Origin: a virus
Strand: one strand, 5' to 3'
DNA: 30,392 nt
Virus record (IMG/VR): IMGVR_UViG_3300048064_000059
Span: 1 to 30,392 of that record
This document shows positions 11,590 to 20,350 of the stretch, piece after piece. The position numbers and the translations under genes are program-made. Under the pieces are notes generated by a model that was not told where the DNA came from, did not search any database, and saw only the letters and a program-made list of their open reading frames with translations. Position 1 is the first letter of the stretch. Every line of letters begins with the position of its first letter.

Positions 11590-13572
11590 TTATGTTAATC
11601 CGCCAAAGTCCAATTGAAGGTTAGTACCATCAATAGTTCCAATGTTGTTTAAGTTATTATTTTGACCATCTAATGCACCACCTAATTGTGGTGTTGTATC
11701 ATTAACCAAATCTGTGTTTATACCAGTTAAAGCAGCACCATTTATTGCTGGTAATGTACCAGTCAAATTCGCTGCTGGAATTGCTCCTGTCCCTGTAATG
11801 TCATTACCATTTAGGTCTAAATCACCACCTAATTGTGGTGTAACATCTCCAACAATATCTGTAAGACCAGCACTTATACTAGCCCAAGATGAACCATTGT
11901 AATATTTAAGAGCATTATCTGTACTGTTATATGCTAAATCACCTTCATCTAAACTAGATGTTGGGTCAGATGAAACTACTCTGTATCGGTCTGCAAAACT
12001 GTTAACACCAGTAATATTAGAAGCTACAGTATTTACATTAGCTATTGCTCCAGCTGTTGTATTAACATTAGCAATATCAGAAGCTACTGTTCCTATGTCA
12101 GTTGAATCATTAGCTACCGCTGTTACGTTTGAGCTAATTCCCGCCACAGAAGTAACGTCACTACTAATTCCAGCCACTGTGTTTACATCAGCTATTGCTC
12201 CAGCTGTTGTATTGACATTAGCTATTGCACCAGCTGTGGTATTTACGTTTGCAATATCAGTTGCGACAGTTCCTATATCTGTACCATCAGCTGCTACTGT
12301 GCTTACATCACTGGATATACCAGCTACTGTGTTTACATTAGCGATACTACCGCCAACAGTATTAACATTAGTAATAGCCCCAGCGACTACGCCAATATCT
12401 GTACCATCAGCTGCTACAGTAGATACATCAGATGATATACCAGCCACTGTTGTTACATTTGAAGCATTACTTGAAACTGTTGTTACATCTGAAGATATAC
12501 CAGCTACTGTGTTTACATTAGCTATATCCCCAGCTGTAGTGTTAACATTGTTTATACTAGAAGCTACTGTGGTTATGTCAGTAAGACCACCAGCTACAGT
12601 GTTTATGTCATTTCCTGTGCCTGTAGTTACAGACTCTGTTATTGAACCTAAATCATCTGTAAATAATAATTCACCAGCTACAGCATTAACGTTTGTAATG
12701 TTAGAACCAACAGTATTTACATTATTAATAGCATTTGAAACTGTTTCAATATCTGATGTAGTTTCATTTAAATCATTTGCAGCTGTTTCTATTTCAGATA
12801 TAGCTTCATTAAGGTCATTAGCTACAGTAACTACGTCACTGATATTAGTAGCAACAGTGTTTACATTAGCTATCGAACCAGCGACAGTGTTTACATTAGC
12901 TATTGAACCAGCTGTAGTTGTTATGTTGCTAGAATTAGAAGCCACAGATGTTACATCTGAGCTAATACCAGCTGTAGTTGTAATATTACCAGCAATCCCA
13001 GCAGTTGTGGTGACGTCGCTTGATATGCCCGCTACTGTATTAACATTAGTAGTGTTGCCTGATACTGTGCTTACAGCACTAGCTATTCCTGACACAGTGT
13101 TAATATTAGTTTTATCACTAGGTGATAGCCATGTGGTTTCTAAATAATTCTTAGTAGCTGCGTCCTGTGCGTTCACAGGGTCAGCAACGTTGGTCATACG
13201 TTTATTCTGTGCGTCCCATTGGAAGTTAACGTTAGATAATTTAATTACGTCACCAGCGTCATCAATAGCCTCTTGAGACATAAAGAACGCTTGGTCACTA
13301 TCCGTGTCTAAATCTGATTCTGTTAGTACTGAACCTGACGCATAATCTACGAGCTTTGTGCCCTGACTTGTGGTTCTACGGATTTCTATAGCTGTAGAGG
13401 AAGCTGGAGCGGTAGTAAATGTAACCTGTGTACCAGCACCATTCCATGTAAATGCTGTAGTTACAACACCATCTATAGTAATAGAGACATCTTCTTGTGC
13501 CCTATAGCTAAAAGGTACAGAATAGGTAGTTGTGCTACCGTCACCTGTGTACCTTACAAAACTGTTTGCCAT
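11590..13572 (-). CDS. Tail fibre protein, T7 gp17-like N-terminus with long repeat region
   Basis: 660 aa. Residues 1-150 are the T7 gp17 N-terminal domain that binds the tail: MANSFVRYTGDGSTTTYSVP, then LTESDLDTDSDQAFFMSQE and KRMTNVADPVNAQDAATKNY. Residues ~155-545 are many imperfect repeats of the type NVNTVAGISSDVTTVA. The C-terminal ~110 residues hold a YNSTDNALKYYNGSSW motif and two TPQLGG...LDLNGN-type blocks, then stop with no receptor-binding head or S74 domain. The following gene supplies an S74 domain separately. The ATG at 13572 follows GAGG. It is the first gene after promoter P3. The function is adsorption to the host. Confidence 0.92.
   Translation of the reverse strand: MANSFVRYTGDGSTTTYSVPFSYRAQEDVSITIDGVVTTAFTWNGAGTQVTFTTAPASSTAIEIRRTTSQGTKLVDYASGSVLTESDLDTDSDQAFFMSQEAIDDAGDVIKLSNVNFQWDAQNKRMTNVADPVNAQDAATKNYLETTWLSPSDKTNINTVSGIASAVSTVSGNTTNVNTVAGISSDVTTTAGIAGNITTTAGISSDVTSVASNSSNITTTAGSIANVNTVAGSIANVNTVATNISDVVTVANDLNEAISEIETAANDLNETTSDIETVSNAINNVNTVGSNITNVNAVAGELLFTDDLGSITESVTTGTGNDINTVAGGLTDITTVASSINNVNTTAGDIANVNTVAGISSDVTTVSSNASNVTTVAGISSDVSTVAADGTDIGVVAGAITNVNTVGGSIANVNTVAGISSDVSTVAADGTDIGTVATDIANVNTTAGAIANVNTTAGAIADVNTVAGISSDVTSVAGISSNVTAVANDSTDIGTVASDIANVNTTAGAIANVNTVASNITGVNSFADRYRVVSSDPTSSLDEGDLAYNSTDNALKYYNGSSWASISAGLTDIVGDVTPQLGGDLDLNGNDITGTGAIPAANLTGTLPAINGAALTGINTDLVNDTTPQLGGALDGQNNNLNNIGTIDGTNLQLDFGGLT
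12000..13110 (-). repeat. Degenerate tandem repeats in the tail fibre gene
   Basis: DNA encoding repeated units built on VNTVAGISSDV and NTTAGAIAN. On the plus strand words such as ccagctactgtgtttaca recur. The codons vary, so the protein repeat is older than recent slippage, though nearly identical adjacent units exist, for example near 12280-12440. This creates a long open plus-strand frame that is not a gene. Confidence 0.8.
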
Positions 13573-13591
13573 GTGTTTCCTCTAAATTGAT

Positions 13592-13613
13592 TCTTCTAAG
13601 ACGGGGACTTTAA
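13592..13613 (-). promoter_or_regulatory. Phage RNA polymerase-type promoter, copy P3
   Basis: The minus strand reads TTAAAGTCCCCGTCTTAG then AAGA. Compared with P1 and P2 it has C for A after TAAAGT and a GAAGA-like start, as in SP6. The TAA stop codon of the gp16-like gene is part of the TTAAAG block. It lies 20 bases upstream of the tail-fibre ATG. Confidence 0.6.
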
Positions 13614-16600
13614 TAATCCATGATATTCTGTAGTACCTTTTCCCTGTCTGCTTTATATTTAACAAAGCCCTCAACGTCGAATAGTTTACCTCTAAGTACT
13701 GTCTCGTCTATCTCAGGAAAAGCTTGTCTTGTTTTAGACCACGCTTGTTTCTCAGCACTATCAATTATCTTTAGTATTTCTCTTTGTTGATAATCTTTTA
13801 ACAATGTGTACTCAGGTGATGGAAGTGAATAAATGTAACTATTTTTATCCATTATTAACTCTTCAGTATATTGCCTTAAAGTTAAATCTTTTTTGTTTTT
13901 GTATCTCCACCTAGTTTCACCTACCTGTTCCATCCAGTAATCATAAGCTGATTGTCCGTTTTTGTTCTTAAGGTCTCTTAAATCTAATTGAGTTAAAGGG
14001 ACTTTAGTAGACGGTCTTTTATAATTAAATTCTCTGTCTCTAAAGAAATTAGCTACTGCTGGGTTCTCAAATTCAGTCCATGCAAATGGAGAAGAAACTA
14101 GCTTCATTCCTAATAACCATCCTTTAGGTCTTTTAACTTTTTCACCAAACATGTTTCTTTCAGGCATAACACCGTCAGCTCCTGTTGGGTCTAAACGTTT
14201 CATCCTGTCCATAAAGCTGGTTAATTCTTTTGCTTCATCATCCCATACTCTATTGTTATAACGTAAGAATCCTGATAAAGGTGTAGCTTTGTATATTGCT
14301 CTAGCCATAATAGAACCAGCGGTTCTTTCAGCTGATTGCATACGCATTGCTTCGTCTGATAAAAAGAAATGAGCAGTGTCTAGTATGTTTGTTGTGTAAA
14401 ACTTAGATGTTAAATTTCTAACAATAGAAGCGACTGCTGTTAACATTAATTCATTACTTTGGTCTTCATAGCCTTTAGGCAACACTTGAGAGTTGTGTTT
14501 TTGTTGCATTTCAAACCAATCTACCATATCTGCTGCGATACCAAACGGCATAAACAATGGGTCTAACCTGTTAAAACTAACGTAACCACCATCATCTCTT
14601 CTATAAGAATATGGTTGCCAACCAGTAGCTTTAGTACGTTCTTTGTTAACTCTGTAATCTCTGTCACCACCGCCTGTAACTTTACCTGTTAAAGCTGCAT
14701 AGATACCAGCTGTCCATATTACGTAACCCATTTGTATACGTCCAATAGCCTCAGCTGCTGCCTCAGGGTCGACTGCTTTAGATAAGTCAGTCATAGCTAA
14801 CCCACCTTTTCTTGGGTCAAAGTTAAGAGTACCACCGTCTTTAGTCCTTAGTAGTTGTCTCATCTCTATTTGAAAACGTCCTAGAAATGGTAAATGTTGC
14901 ATGTTCCATCTAATTAAGTTAGACGGTGTATTAATAAAGTGCATACCTAGTACACGCAGTAAAGGATATTCATTAGTAAAATTCATTATACCTTTGGTAA
15001 TGTTAAGTGGAGCTGAGCCACCTGTAATAGCGTCTTTTACGTCATAGTGTTGTGTGTATGAGCCTTCTTGTGCATAACGTAAAGGTGTGTTGTATGCTTT
15101 TAAATCTTCAGGTCTTAGTTGTGCTTTCTCTTCAGGTGTAAAGTCTTCTATCTTTTTAGCTTCACCTTTACTGTCTGTATATAGTTTTTCATACTCTTTA
15201 AATTTAGCTTTATATTCTTTGGTTTGTTTAAAAGCGTTCCACTTGTTACTTACTAGTTCAGGGTGTTTAGCTATAATAATTTCATGTATATTAGCAGCCA
15301 TCCTACCTTTAAATAACATTTGTTTTAAAAACTCATCTCCAGCTCCCAATGTTCTTAGCGGTGTGGTTACAGCATAGGTGGTTGGTTCTACTAAATACTT
15401 CTGCATTAGTGCCCCTGTTCTACCTAGTGGTGTTGTTATTAGTTCTGCACTAGCATTTAACCATCTTTGTAATTGACCTTGCCTAATGTTGCTGTCTACC
15501 TTTAGTTGTTGTCTATCTAGTAAAGGTCTTCCTTGTATAAATGCAGCTTTTGCTCTAGATAAAGCGTGTCCTGTATACGCAAACTGCATAGCTAATGTGT
15601 TGTAAGCTTCTCTAAATACTGCTTGTGCACGTTGTCTATCATGTTTTGCAAGGTTAGCAGCTTTGAACGCCATTACAAAAGGTTTGTGTATGTACTGAGT
15701 CATACCTGACATAATGTTTAGTATGTGAGTATCAGGAGAAGACAACAGGTTATTGTTAACATACTCAGCTGCTAAATCTAACTTTTTAAAATTCTTAACA
15801 TTATCTAATGCTATTATTATTTGTTTGTCGTCGTCTAATAATGCAATACGTTTTAAAAACTCTTCAGGGTCATCTTCTAAAAGTCTTTTCATTACAGGGT
15901 CTTGTGGGTCTGCTTTTAAATCAGCAGCTTCCATTGCTGTTTTTGTAACTCGTCCAGCTGTAGTTGCCCTTGCTGGGTTTTCTTGAATTTCTTTTTGCTT
16001 TTTAGCTAGTGAACGCACTAATGATAATCGTTTTACACTTTCTTCTACTAATTGTTTTCTATCCACATCTGATAAATCAGGTCTGTTAAGTCTGTTACTT
16101 AGCATTTGTACTTCATATAATTGACGTTGTATCAAATTACCATGTGCAATTACTACAGCAAACATATCTTTTTGTGACGCTAAATCCTCACCTCTTCTCA
16201 TTATTTCTTCAGGGTCTAATCCCATTTCTTCAGCTATTTCTCGCATTTGTTTTAGAGAGACTTTAGGTGATTTTAATTCTAAAGATGTTTCTTGAATAAT
16301 CCTATCTAACAGCTGTGCATTTTTAGGGTCATCCATTCTGTCATAGTTAAAATCTTTATAAGGTGGTTTTCCCCTTCCTAGCGGTATGTCTCTAAGGTTT
16401 TTTATAAAGGTGGGATTGTCGGTGTCCATCTCTATTTTACTAAAAGATGGGTCATCTTTGGCTTTTTTAGGTTTATTCTTATACAGCATAGGTGATTGTT
16501 TCACCTCTGTTAAGTCCTTAAATAAGGTTCTACCTGTTGTAGTGTCGACACCGTAGTCATGTAAATCTTTTAATTGTTTTACAGCTGTGTTTTGCATTTG

Positions 16601-17425
16601 CTTGCTTGTTAGTTTAAAACTAAATGCAGATGTACCAGCACCAAAAGCTGTCCCAAATGCACCACTGACACCAGCTGCTACCCCCATTTGTTTATAAGTA
16701 AATTCGTCTTGTACACCTGTGTTAATAGCATTAACTTGTAGTAAAGTGTCATGTGTTCCACCAGCAAAAGCTGATATAGAACCTTCTATAACTGCTCCTT
16801 TCTTAGCTGCTTTACCTAATGCTTCCTTTTGTGCTTGTTTAGCTGCTTCTTTAATTTGCTTATCAGTAATCTCTTTAGCCATCTTACCTTTAAGCTGTTG
16901 TTTTAAAGCTTGTTTAAATGCTTCTTTAGAAGCTATACCACCTACACCAGCACCTATTAAATTTATAGGGTCAGCTATCATTGCTCCCCCAGCGTCTACT
17001 AACCACTCACCAAATGTCCTATTAGGGTCATTCCAAAATGATGGCAGTGCTTCAAAGGTTTGTTGTAAGTATGCAAACTGTTTTAATCTATCATTATCTT
17101 CTTCGGTAGATGTAGAAGCAACGTCTGCCCCCATAGCAAAGGTGTTATAGTTTCCCCATGTTCTGTCTTCATAAAACTTTTCTAAGACATCAGCTGAAGA
17201 ATAATCATTGTACTCTTCTGTTCCTTCTCTATAGTTATAATAACTTCTAGCTGTTTCAATAAATCTTTCTGATTGTATTTCATCTAGAGCACGCATTTCT
17301 GTTTCAGCTTTTCTTAAGTTTTCTGTTTGTAACTTTTCTTGCCTAGCTTTTCTAGTTCTTGCTCGGCGGTCATTAGCGTCTTCTTTTTGTTGTGTTTCAA
17401 AAGGGTTGGTGGTGTAATCTACCAT
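13610..17425 (-). CDS. Internal virion protein D (T7 gp16-like), 1271 aa
   Basis: A giant core protein, near the T7 gp16 length (1318), in the gp16 position. In T7 this protein leaves the capsid and forms part of the channel that carries DNA across the envelope. The N-terminus is highly charged (DANDRRARTRKARQEKLQ). Small-residue-rich helices follow (MIADPINLIGAGVGGIASKE, and GVSGAFGTAFGAGTSAF), which could insert in membrane. Large helical and Arg-rich sections follow. No lytic-transglycosylase domain like the one at the start of T7 gp16 is visible by eye. It starts in a TAATG overlap with the gp15-like gene. Its stop codon lies within promoter P3. Confidence 0.88.
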   Translation of the reverse strand: MVDYTTNPFETQQKEDANDRRARTRKARQEKLQTENLRKAETEMRALDEIQSERFIETARSYYNYREGTEEYNDYSSADVLEKFYEDRTWGNYNTFAMGADVASTSTEEDNDRLKQFAYLQQTFEALPSFWNDPNRTFGEWLVDAGGAMIADPINLIGAGVGGIASKEAFKQALKQQLKGKMAKEITDKQIKEAAKQAQKEALGKAAKKGAVIEGSISAFAGGTHDTLLQVNAINTGVQDEFTYKQMGVAAGVSGAFGTAFGAGTSAFSFKLTSKQMQNTAVKQLKDLHDYGVDTTTGRTLFKDLTEVKQSPMLYKNKPKKAKDDPSFSKIEMDTDNPTFIKNLRDIPLGRGKPPYKDFNYDRMDDPKNAQLLDRIIQETSLELKSPKVSLKQMREIAEEMGLDPEEIMRRGEDLASQKDMFAVVIAHGNLIQRQLYEVQMLSNRLNRPDLSDVDRKQLVEESVKRLSLVRSLAKKQKEIQENPARATTAGRVTKTAMEAADLKADPQDPVMKRLLEDDPEEFLKRIALLDDDKQIIIALDNVKNFKKLDLAAEYVNNNLLSSPDTHILNIMSGMTQYIHKPFVMAFKAANLAKHDRQRAQAVFREAYNTLAMQFAYTGHALSRAKAAFIQGRPLLDRQQLKVDSNIRQGQLQRWLNASAELITTPLGRTGALMQKYLVEPTTYAVTTPLRTLGAGDEFLKQMLFKGRMAANIHEIIIAKHPELVSNKWNAFKQTKEYKAKFKEYEKLYTDSKGEAKKIEDFTPEEKAQLRPEDLKAYNTPLRYAQEGSYTQHYDVKDAITGGSAPLNITKGIMNFTNEYPLLRVLGMHFINTPSNLIRWNMQHLPFLGRFQIEMRQLLRTKDGGTLNFDPRKGGLAMTDLSKAVDPEAAAEAIGRIQMGYVIWTAGIYAALTGKVTGGGDRDYRVNKERTKATGWQPYSYRRDDGGYVSFNRLDPLFMPFGIAADMVDWFEMQQKHNSQVLPKGYEDQSNELMLTAVASIVRNLTSKFYTTNILDTAHFFLSDEAMRMQSAERTAGSIMARAIYKATPLSGFLRYNNRVWDDEAKELTSFMDRMKRLDPTGADGVMPERNMFGEKVKRPKGWLLGMKLVSSPFAWTEFENPAVANFFRDREFNYKRPSTKVPLTQLDLRDLKNKNGQSAYDYWMEQVGETRWRYKNKKDLTLRQYTEELIMDKNSYIYSLPSPEYTLLKDYQQREILKIIDSAEKQAWSKTRQAFPEIDETVLRGKLFDVEGFVKYKADREKVLQNIMDY

Positions 17426-19257
17426 TATTTATAATCTCCTAGTGCTTTTTGTACATCTTCAGGTGATACCTGTAGAGTGTCTGCTAAGACCTTGTAAAAG
17501 TTTTTTACTTCAGATTCTTCTAATGAGCTCCAATATTGAGATAAATCTTCTTTTGTAGCGTTATTAAAATAATCTCTTACAAAGTTGTTGATGTATGGAT
17601 ACAATTTATCTAGTTTAAATATACGTTGGTCTGTAGCGTCACTAGTTAAGAATTTATCATCATCATCCGTAAACATTGGTTTATTACTAATGACTTCTGT
17701 GTTGTCAAAGTCTTGAGTTAGACCAGTTGTTTTATCGGTAAGTTTTGTAATCAAAGCTTCTCTTTCAACTGCTTCTTTTTCTTCACGCTCTTTTCTTTCG
17801 CTACGTGTTTCAATATCTGTTTTTCTATCCGCTTTTTTTTGACCAGCAACACCAAATTCCTCAATTACACTTTCTTTAATATCTTTCATAAATCTTCGCT
17901 TTTCATCACGGGTGGCATTTCTACCTTCTTCAGAAGAATAAAAGTCTATTATTTCACTTTCTATAAAATCTCTAACATCACTAGCTTTTAGTGTATCTTT
18001 TTCACCCATCATGTTTTGAGATGTAGCTTTAACTATTTCATCTGTTTTAGCGTTGTAAATGGAATCTCTATCATAAATAGGCTTACGTGTTTCTGATTCT
18101 CTAAGTAGCACTCTAAAGCTATCATTATAAGGAACACCAGCTTTATCCACTTCTTCTAGCATTTCTTCAAGACTACCAAATTGACCTTCTGCTATCCTTC
18201 TTCTAAATTGGTTTATAGAAGCTACGTCAGAATTAGGTGATTGTGTTTGATTAACAATTTTCATTAAATTGTCTATATAGGTTGCATTTCCATATACTTC
18301 TAATTCTTCTTTGAGTTTTTCTATTTCTACAGGAGTTAAGTTTTCCATATCCATTGCTTTTTTAAATATGTTAGTAACTTCATCCTCTTCTTGATACTTT
18401 CTAAGTTGACGACTCTGTTGCATTAAGGTATATCTTCTGTTTTCTATTTTATTTTTTAGGGCTGTTGCGTCTTTATTATTGGCTGATAACAACGACCCTA
18501 GTTTTTGACCATTCTTACCAGTGCCTCTGTCAGCGTTTAGATACTCTATTGCTTTATCTAAATCGTCTACTGTCCTACCTGTAGAATACAAAGTAGTAGC
18601 AGCAAACAAAGCTGCGTCATTTAGTTGTTTATTGCTGTATGTTCCATCTTGTGGAAGTTTAGCAAAGATACTGACGCCGTCTTCATCCGTAGCGTCATTG
18701 GCTAACATAAAGTTACCTAAGCTTTGTGTTTTCTTTTGAGACGCTACTTTAAATCTTTCTTCAGCGTCAACAGATAATAGCTTAGCTTTCTGTTCATTGA
18801 ATATAGAAGAGTAACCCCCAGTATAATATTTATCTGCTTTTGTAAAATCTGTTTGTACAAACTCAGATAGAAACTCATCCATAGTTTGTTCGTCAGGATT
18901 GTAGTTAGCTAAATTTTGTTTAGCTAAATTAATATCCTCAGCTGCTTTTAATTTACCTAGCCACACGTTGTTAGTAGCAGACGCATACATATTACTTAGT
19001 GTTTCATTAGAACCTGAATCAATAACTTTTTGAATACTGTCAGCTGACATTCCCTGTGCTTTTAATTTATTAATCTCTACAGCCGCTTCGTCTTGTTTAG
19101 TTTTAATGTATTGTGTACCTAGCTGTTCTATTTGTGGGGACACATTTTTTAATGAATTAACAAGACCACCAAGTTCTGTTTGTTCTACACCTACTTTACC
19201 AGCACCAGCAAATGTAGTGCCGAAGTATTTATTAGTTACTTTAGATTCGTATGCCAT
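17425..19257 (-). CDS. Internal virion protein C (T7 gp15-like), 610 aa
   Basis: A long, highly charged helical protein between the gp14-like and gp16-like genes, as in T7 (gp15, 747 aa). It begins MAYESKVTNKYFGTTFAGAG. It has many coiled-coil-like stretches and a very charged segment around ETRSERKEREEKEAVERE in the last third. In T7 gp15 and gp16 are ejected and build the periplasmic tunnel for DNA. The assignment is by position, size and composition, since this family diverges quickly. Both ends are TAATG overlaps with the neighbouring genes. Confidence 0.8.
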   Translation of the reverse strand: MAYESKVTNKYFGTTFAGAGKVGVEQTELGGLVNSLKNVSPQIEQLGTQYIKTKQDEAAVEINKLKAQGMSADSIQKVIDSGSNETLSNMYASATNNVWLGKLKAAEDINLAKQNLANYNPDEQTMDEFLSEFVQTDFTKADKYYTGGYSSIFNEQKAKLLSVDAEERFKVASQKKTQSLGNFMLANDATDEDGVSIFAKLPQDGTYSNKQLNDAALFAATTLYSTGRTVDDLDKAIEYLNADRGTGKNGQKLGSLLSANNKDATALKNKIENRRYTLMQQSRQLRKYQEEDEVTNIFKKAMDMENLTPVEIEKLKEELEVYGNATYIDNLMKIVNQTQSPNSDVASINQFRRRIAEGQFGSLEEMLEEVDKAGVPYNDSFRVLLRESETRKPIYDRDSIYNAKTDEIVKATSQNMMGEKDTLKASDVRDFIESEIIDFYSSEEGRNATRDEKRRFMKDIKESVIEEFGVAGQKKADRKTDIETRSERKEREEKEAVEREALITKLTDKTTGLTQDFDNTEVISNKPMFTDDDDKFLTSDATDQRIFKLDKLYPYINNFVRDYFNNATKEDLSQYWSSLEESEVKNFYKVLADTLQVSPEDVQKALGDYK

Positions 19258-19886
19258 TATTTATTACCTAATGTTGTTGTTGGAATTGTGTATTGACCTG
19301 TAGGAGTGTACCCTTTAAAGCCACCTGAACCACCATAAGTAACAGCCCCTGATTGTGCTGCCGTGCTTACTGTCTTAGGTTGGTTTATAATAGCATTGGG
19401 GTTTTGTGAATAACCTAAAGCTGTCACACCTATTTCTAACATAGTTCCTAACCCATTTGGAGAAACTACTGGTTTTAAGTATTTAGCTCGTGTTTGTTTC
19501 ATGTTTGAATATGCTTGGGTATATTGATAATTAGCTTTATACATGTCTGATAAGAAAGCGTTTTGTAGTTCGACGTAGTCTGTGTCAGCTGTTCCAGCTA
19601 AATCTTGCACTACCTTAAATGGATTACCAAAGCCTAAGTTAAGTGCTTGTGCTTGTTTCTTACGTAAGACCATTTTGTTTTTAAAGTCTTCAAGAGCAAA
19701 TTCTCTAGCTGCTTCTACTTTCTCACCTTCTATCTTTTGGATGTCATTAAGGTAAGATATGTTAGCATTTTGTTCAGTAATCTTATTAGCTTCTGTTTGA
19801 GCTTTTGCTGCTGCTCGTTGGGTTTGATAACCCTGTATAGATTGCATTACTGACATTACTGCCATTGCTTCAGCTACGCCACACAT
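19257..19886 (-). CDS. Internal virion protein B (T7 gp14-like), 209 aa
   Basis: Begins MCGVAEAMAVMSVMQSIQGY, close to the Cys- and Ala-rich start of T7 gp14 (MCWAAAIPIAISGAQAI). It is followed by a long Ala/Gln/Lys-rich helix (QTQRAAAKAQTEANKITEQ) and a Gly-rich tail. 209 aa against 196 in T7. In T7, gp14 is ejected first and lodges in the outer membrane. It overlaps the end of the gp13-like gene by 13 bases and ends in a TAATG overlap with the gp15-like gene. Confidence 0.85.
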   Translation of the reverse strand: MCGVAEAMAVMSVMQSIQGYQTQRAAAKAQTEANKITEQNANISYLNDIQKIEGEKVEAAREFALEDFKNKMVLRKKQAQALNLGFGNPFKVVQDLAGTADTDYVELQNAFLSDMYKANYQYTQAYSNMKQTRAKYLKPVVSPNGLGTMLEIGVTALGYSQNPNAIINQPKTVSTAAQSGAVTYGGSGGFKGYTPTGQYTIPTTTLGNK

Positions 19887-20350
19887 ATTATCTCCTTCAT
19901 CATTAAATAGAATGGCATTTTACCTTTGCCATATTGTTCCTCTCGTCTTATTGTTTTAAATCCTAAATGTTTAAGCCACTTAATAGACTTATCATTTCTA
20001 ACATCTACATAGTTAAATAAATATTTATAACCTTTTCCCATTTGTGCCACCCATTCAGGTGATTGTTTTATAAATTCTTTCTTGTAATTAAATAACTCAT
20101 CACTAGATAATAACCAAGCTACACCATAGTCACGGTCTAACGTTGGTACACTACCAAACATGCCTACAACATATTCCTCTTCTGTTCCTATGACACTCCA
20201 TGTTCTATGTCCTTTTTCTTGGAAAGGTGTCATAAGAGCCTCAGCAGCCCCTATGTTATCTGATGCTTTGATTTCGTCTCTGTCTGCTTGCCTCATCTTA
20301 GGTGCAAGAAAAGCTATGTCTGCTGATATTGCCCGCCTCACATGTGCCAT
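19874..20350 (-). CDS. T7 gp13-like virion assembly protein with acetyltransferase-like fold, 158 aa
   Basis: The sequence follows the T7 gp13 pattern: N-terminal MAHVRRAISADIAFLAPKMR, then a central GVAWLLSSDELFNYKKEFI. The stretch LFNYVDVRNDKSIKWLKHLG corresponds to T7 LWNYVWVGNTSHIRFLKTIG. The last segment (D.RN..SI.WL..LGF) is the typical C-terminal part of GNAT proteins. T7 gp13 is needed for internal-core assembly; enzymatic activity is not established here. It starts right after the gp12-like stop codon, with AGGAG in the end of that gene. Confidence 0.82.
   Translation of the reverse strand: MAHVRRAISADIAFLAPKMRQADRDEIKASDNIGAAEALMTPFQEKGHRTWSVIGTEEEYVVGMFGSVPTLDRDYGVAWLLSSDELFNYKKEFIKQSPEWVAQMGKGYKYLFNYVDVRNDKSIKWLKHLGFKTIRREEQYGKGKMPFYLMMKEIICVA

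Noticed and set aside
12095-13147. 350-aa plus-strand open frame
   Set aside because: Low-complexity shadow of the tail fibre repeats; no ribosome-binding site and opposite to all genes.
13998-14007. TAAAGTCCC on the minus strand as a further promoter copy
   Set aside because: Only the first block matches; the AT/AG part is absent and it is inside the gp16-like gene.
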